Positions 6,725 to 7,341 of a stretch of DNA of 7,341 bases are shown in pieces. This stretch comes from an uncultured Collinsella sp. (GTDB taxonomy: Bacteria > Actinomycetota > Coriobacteriia > Coriobacteriales > Coriobacteriaceae). Position 1 is the first letter of the stretch, and every line of letters starts with the position of its first letter. The notes under the pieces were generated by a model that saw only the letters and a program-made list of their open reading frames with translations, searched no databases and was not told the origin of the DNA. The position numbers and the translations under genes are program-made. The stretch spans positions 1-7,341 of the forward strand of contig CAUFRY010000058.1 of the NCBI GenBank assembly GCA_959028445.1. The letters are read 5' to 3'.

Positions 6725-6758
6725 CCAAAAAGGGACAGGTTTATTTTGGTAGGTTTTA
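6725..6758 (-). repeat. Right copy of the 34-bp perfect inverted repeat
   Basis: Exact reverse complement of 3160-3193, starting four bases after the permease stop codon. The CCAAAAAGGG end faces the ABC genes and the GGTAGGTTTTA end faces outward, so the pair has the geometry of terminal inverted repeats around a 3599-bp segment. Identity ends sharply: beyond it the flanks differ (GCCTC before the left copy, CCTGG after the right copy). Confidence 0.9.
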
Positions 6759-6764
6759 CCTGGC

Positions 6765-6800
6765 CAAACGCCGGACAACCATTAGGTAGCCCGGCGTTTG
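6765..6800. terminator. Strong hairpin, probable bidirectional terminator
   Basis: CAAACGCCGG (6765-6774) pairs perfectly over ten bases with CCGGCGTTTG (6791-6800) around a 16-base loop. On the + strand it is followed by CCCCGTTTT. It lies between the permease and the convergent minus-strand gene, where a shared terminator is expected. The T tract is not contiguous with the stem, so its efficiency as an intrinsic terminator is uncertain. Confidence 0.55.
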
Positions 6801-6836
6801 CCCCGTTTTGCTGGGGATGTCTGTCGTTCAGTGCTC

Positions 6837-7157
6837 TTACTGGCCAATCCAGTGTTGCGCATAGCTCTTAATGTCCTCGGTAAAACCGTCAAGGTCGTCA
6901 AGGGTGATCACGCTGTCGATAAGCAAATTGGCTATCTCGCGGTGCATTGTGCTGCGGCGAATGTCGCTTGCAATTACGCCCGAGGACAGCTTGTCTCTAT
7001 TGAGGCGCTCTTCCAGTGCCCAAAATCTACTGGACGCTTCGCTGTCGCCGTTCAACATCTCAACGTACTGGCCGATGAGCTTTTCCATATAACGTTCTTG
7101 CCATTGAGGAAGCATTTTCTTAAACAGCTTCCAGTCGCTTTCGGCTACGTCGCGCAT
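6837..7157 (-). CDS. Small conserved protein of unknown function
   Basis: A 106-residue soluble protein, predicted mainly helical, with no signal peptide or membrane segment. I chose the ATG at 7157 because GGAGGA (complement of 7161-7166) lies directly upstream. An earlier in-frame ATG at 7199 would add 14 basic residues but has no ribosome binding site. The opening MRDVAESDWKLFKKMLPQWQERYMEKL, the middle SSRFWALEERLNRDK and the end VITLDDLDGF resemble small uncharacterised proteins that I recall from Clostridia and other gut bacteria. I know of no assigned role. The charged, Trp/Leu-patterned helices suggest a protein-binding or nucleic-acid-associated role at most. It is convergent with the transporter and is not expected to be part of that operon. 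Confidence 0.8.
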   Translation of the reverse strand: MRDVAESDWKLFKKMLPQWQERYMEKLIGQYVEMLNGDSEASSRFWALEERLNRDKLSSGVIASDIRRSTMHREIANLLIDSVITLDDLDGFTEDIKSYAQHWIGQ

Positions 7158-7195
7158 ATGTCCTCCGCTCGTCAAACGGGCTTTCCATTTGCCTT

Positions 7196-7341
7196 TCATT
7201 CTATTTGGTTTTCGCCCGCAAGCGTTGATGAGAGGCTCTCTTTAGCCTTCGAGATTGAGCTTGAATGGGTCGTATGCCACAAAACGGGCCCATCTACTAC
7301 GTTAACACGGATAGCCTCGGCCATACCGAAAACCGTGAAAA
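7196..7341 (-). CDS. Possible partial gene, C-terminal end of an unrecognised protein
   Basis: The minus-strand frame is open from the window edge to the TGA at 7198-7196. It reads (F T V F G) M A E A I R V N V V D G P V L W H and ends STLAGENQIE. If the internal ATG at 7324 were the start, the product would have 42 residues, but there is no ribosome binding site before it. The C-terminus of a longer gene is therefore more likely. The stop codon overlaps an in-frame ATG (7199) of the next gene as ATGA. I do not recognise the family. The frame is short enough to be chance, though it has a plausible residue mix. Confidence 0.35.
   Translation of the reverse strand, partial: FTVFGMAEAIRVNVVDGPVLWHTTHSSSISKAKESLSSTLAGENQIE

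Noticed and set aside
3155..6763. Target-site duplication around the inverted-repeat segment
   Set aside because: The flanks GCCTC and CCTGG do not form a direct duplication abutting the repeats.
1..7341. CRISPR array, tRNA, rRNA, or transposase gene
   Set aside because: No regularly spaced repeats, no tRNA- or rRNA-like sequence and no transposase or recombinase motifs were found on either strand.

Overview
The window is GC-rich, and its protein style fits a high-GC Gram-positive of the Coriobacteriia type (a Collinsella-like gut actinobacterium). That assignment is an inference: there is no rRNA or other taxonomic marker here. The evidence is good AGGAGG-type ribosome binding sites, frequent GTG starts with tight start/stop overlaps, and a sensor kinase, response regulator and FtsX-type ABC transporter of the sort common in gut Firmicutes and Actinobacteria.

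Layout: 1-307 is leader or intergenic DNA with no convincing gene. At 308-886 (+) is an O6-alkylguanine-DNA alkyltransferase (ogt) with an intact PCHR active site. At 887-1114 is a regulatory gap holding a weak possible terminator, two pairs of TTAAG/CTAAG direct repeats and a -10-like box. At 1115-1804 (+) is an OmpR/PhoB-type response regulator, and its stop codon overlaps the GTG start of a membrane histidine kinase (1801-3162). After an 85-bp gap come an ABC ATPase (3248-3949) and a large two-unit FtsX-like permease (3955-6720) five bases behind it. A strong hairpin (6765-6800) then separates this + strand block from a minus-strand small conserved protein of unknown function (6837-7157). 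Behind that lies the possible tail of another minus-strand gene that leaves the window at 7341.

How the genes fit together: the kinase senses something outside the membrane through a roughly 140-residue ectodomain and phosphorylates the response regulator at Asp51. The regulator probably controls its own promoter through the 11-bp-spaced CTAAG repeats at about 1032-1048. The likely output is the adjacent transporter, which belongs to the MacB/LolD/FtsX mechanotransmission class used for peptide or lipoprotein export, antimicrobial-peptide resistance or cell-envelope work. The substrate cannot be read from the sequence.

The most unusual feature is a perfect 34-bp inverted repeat (3160-3193 and 6725-6758) that brackets the ATPase-permease pair. 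The left copy begins on the kinase stop codon and the right copy begins four bases after the permease stop codon. The pair could be two copies of a dispersed repeat, the ends of a mobilised module, or the borders of an invertible segment.
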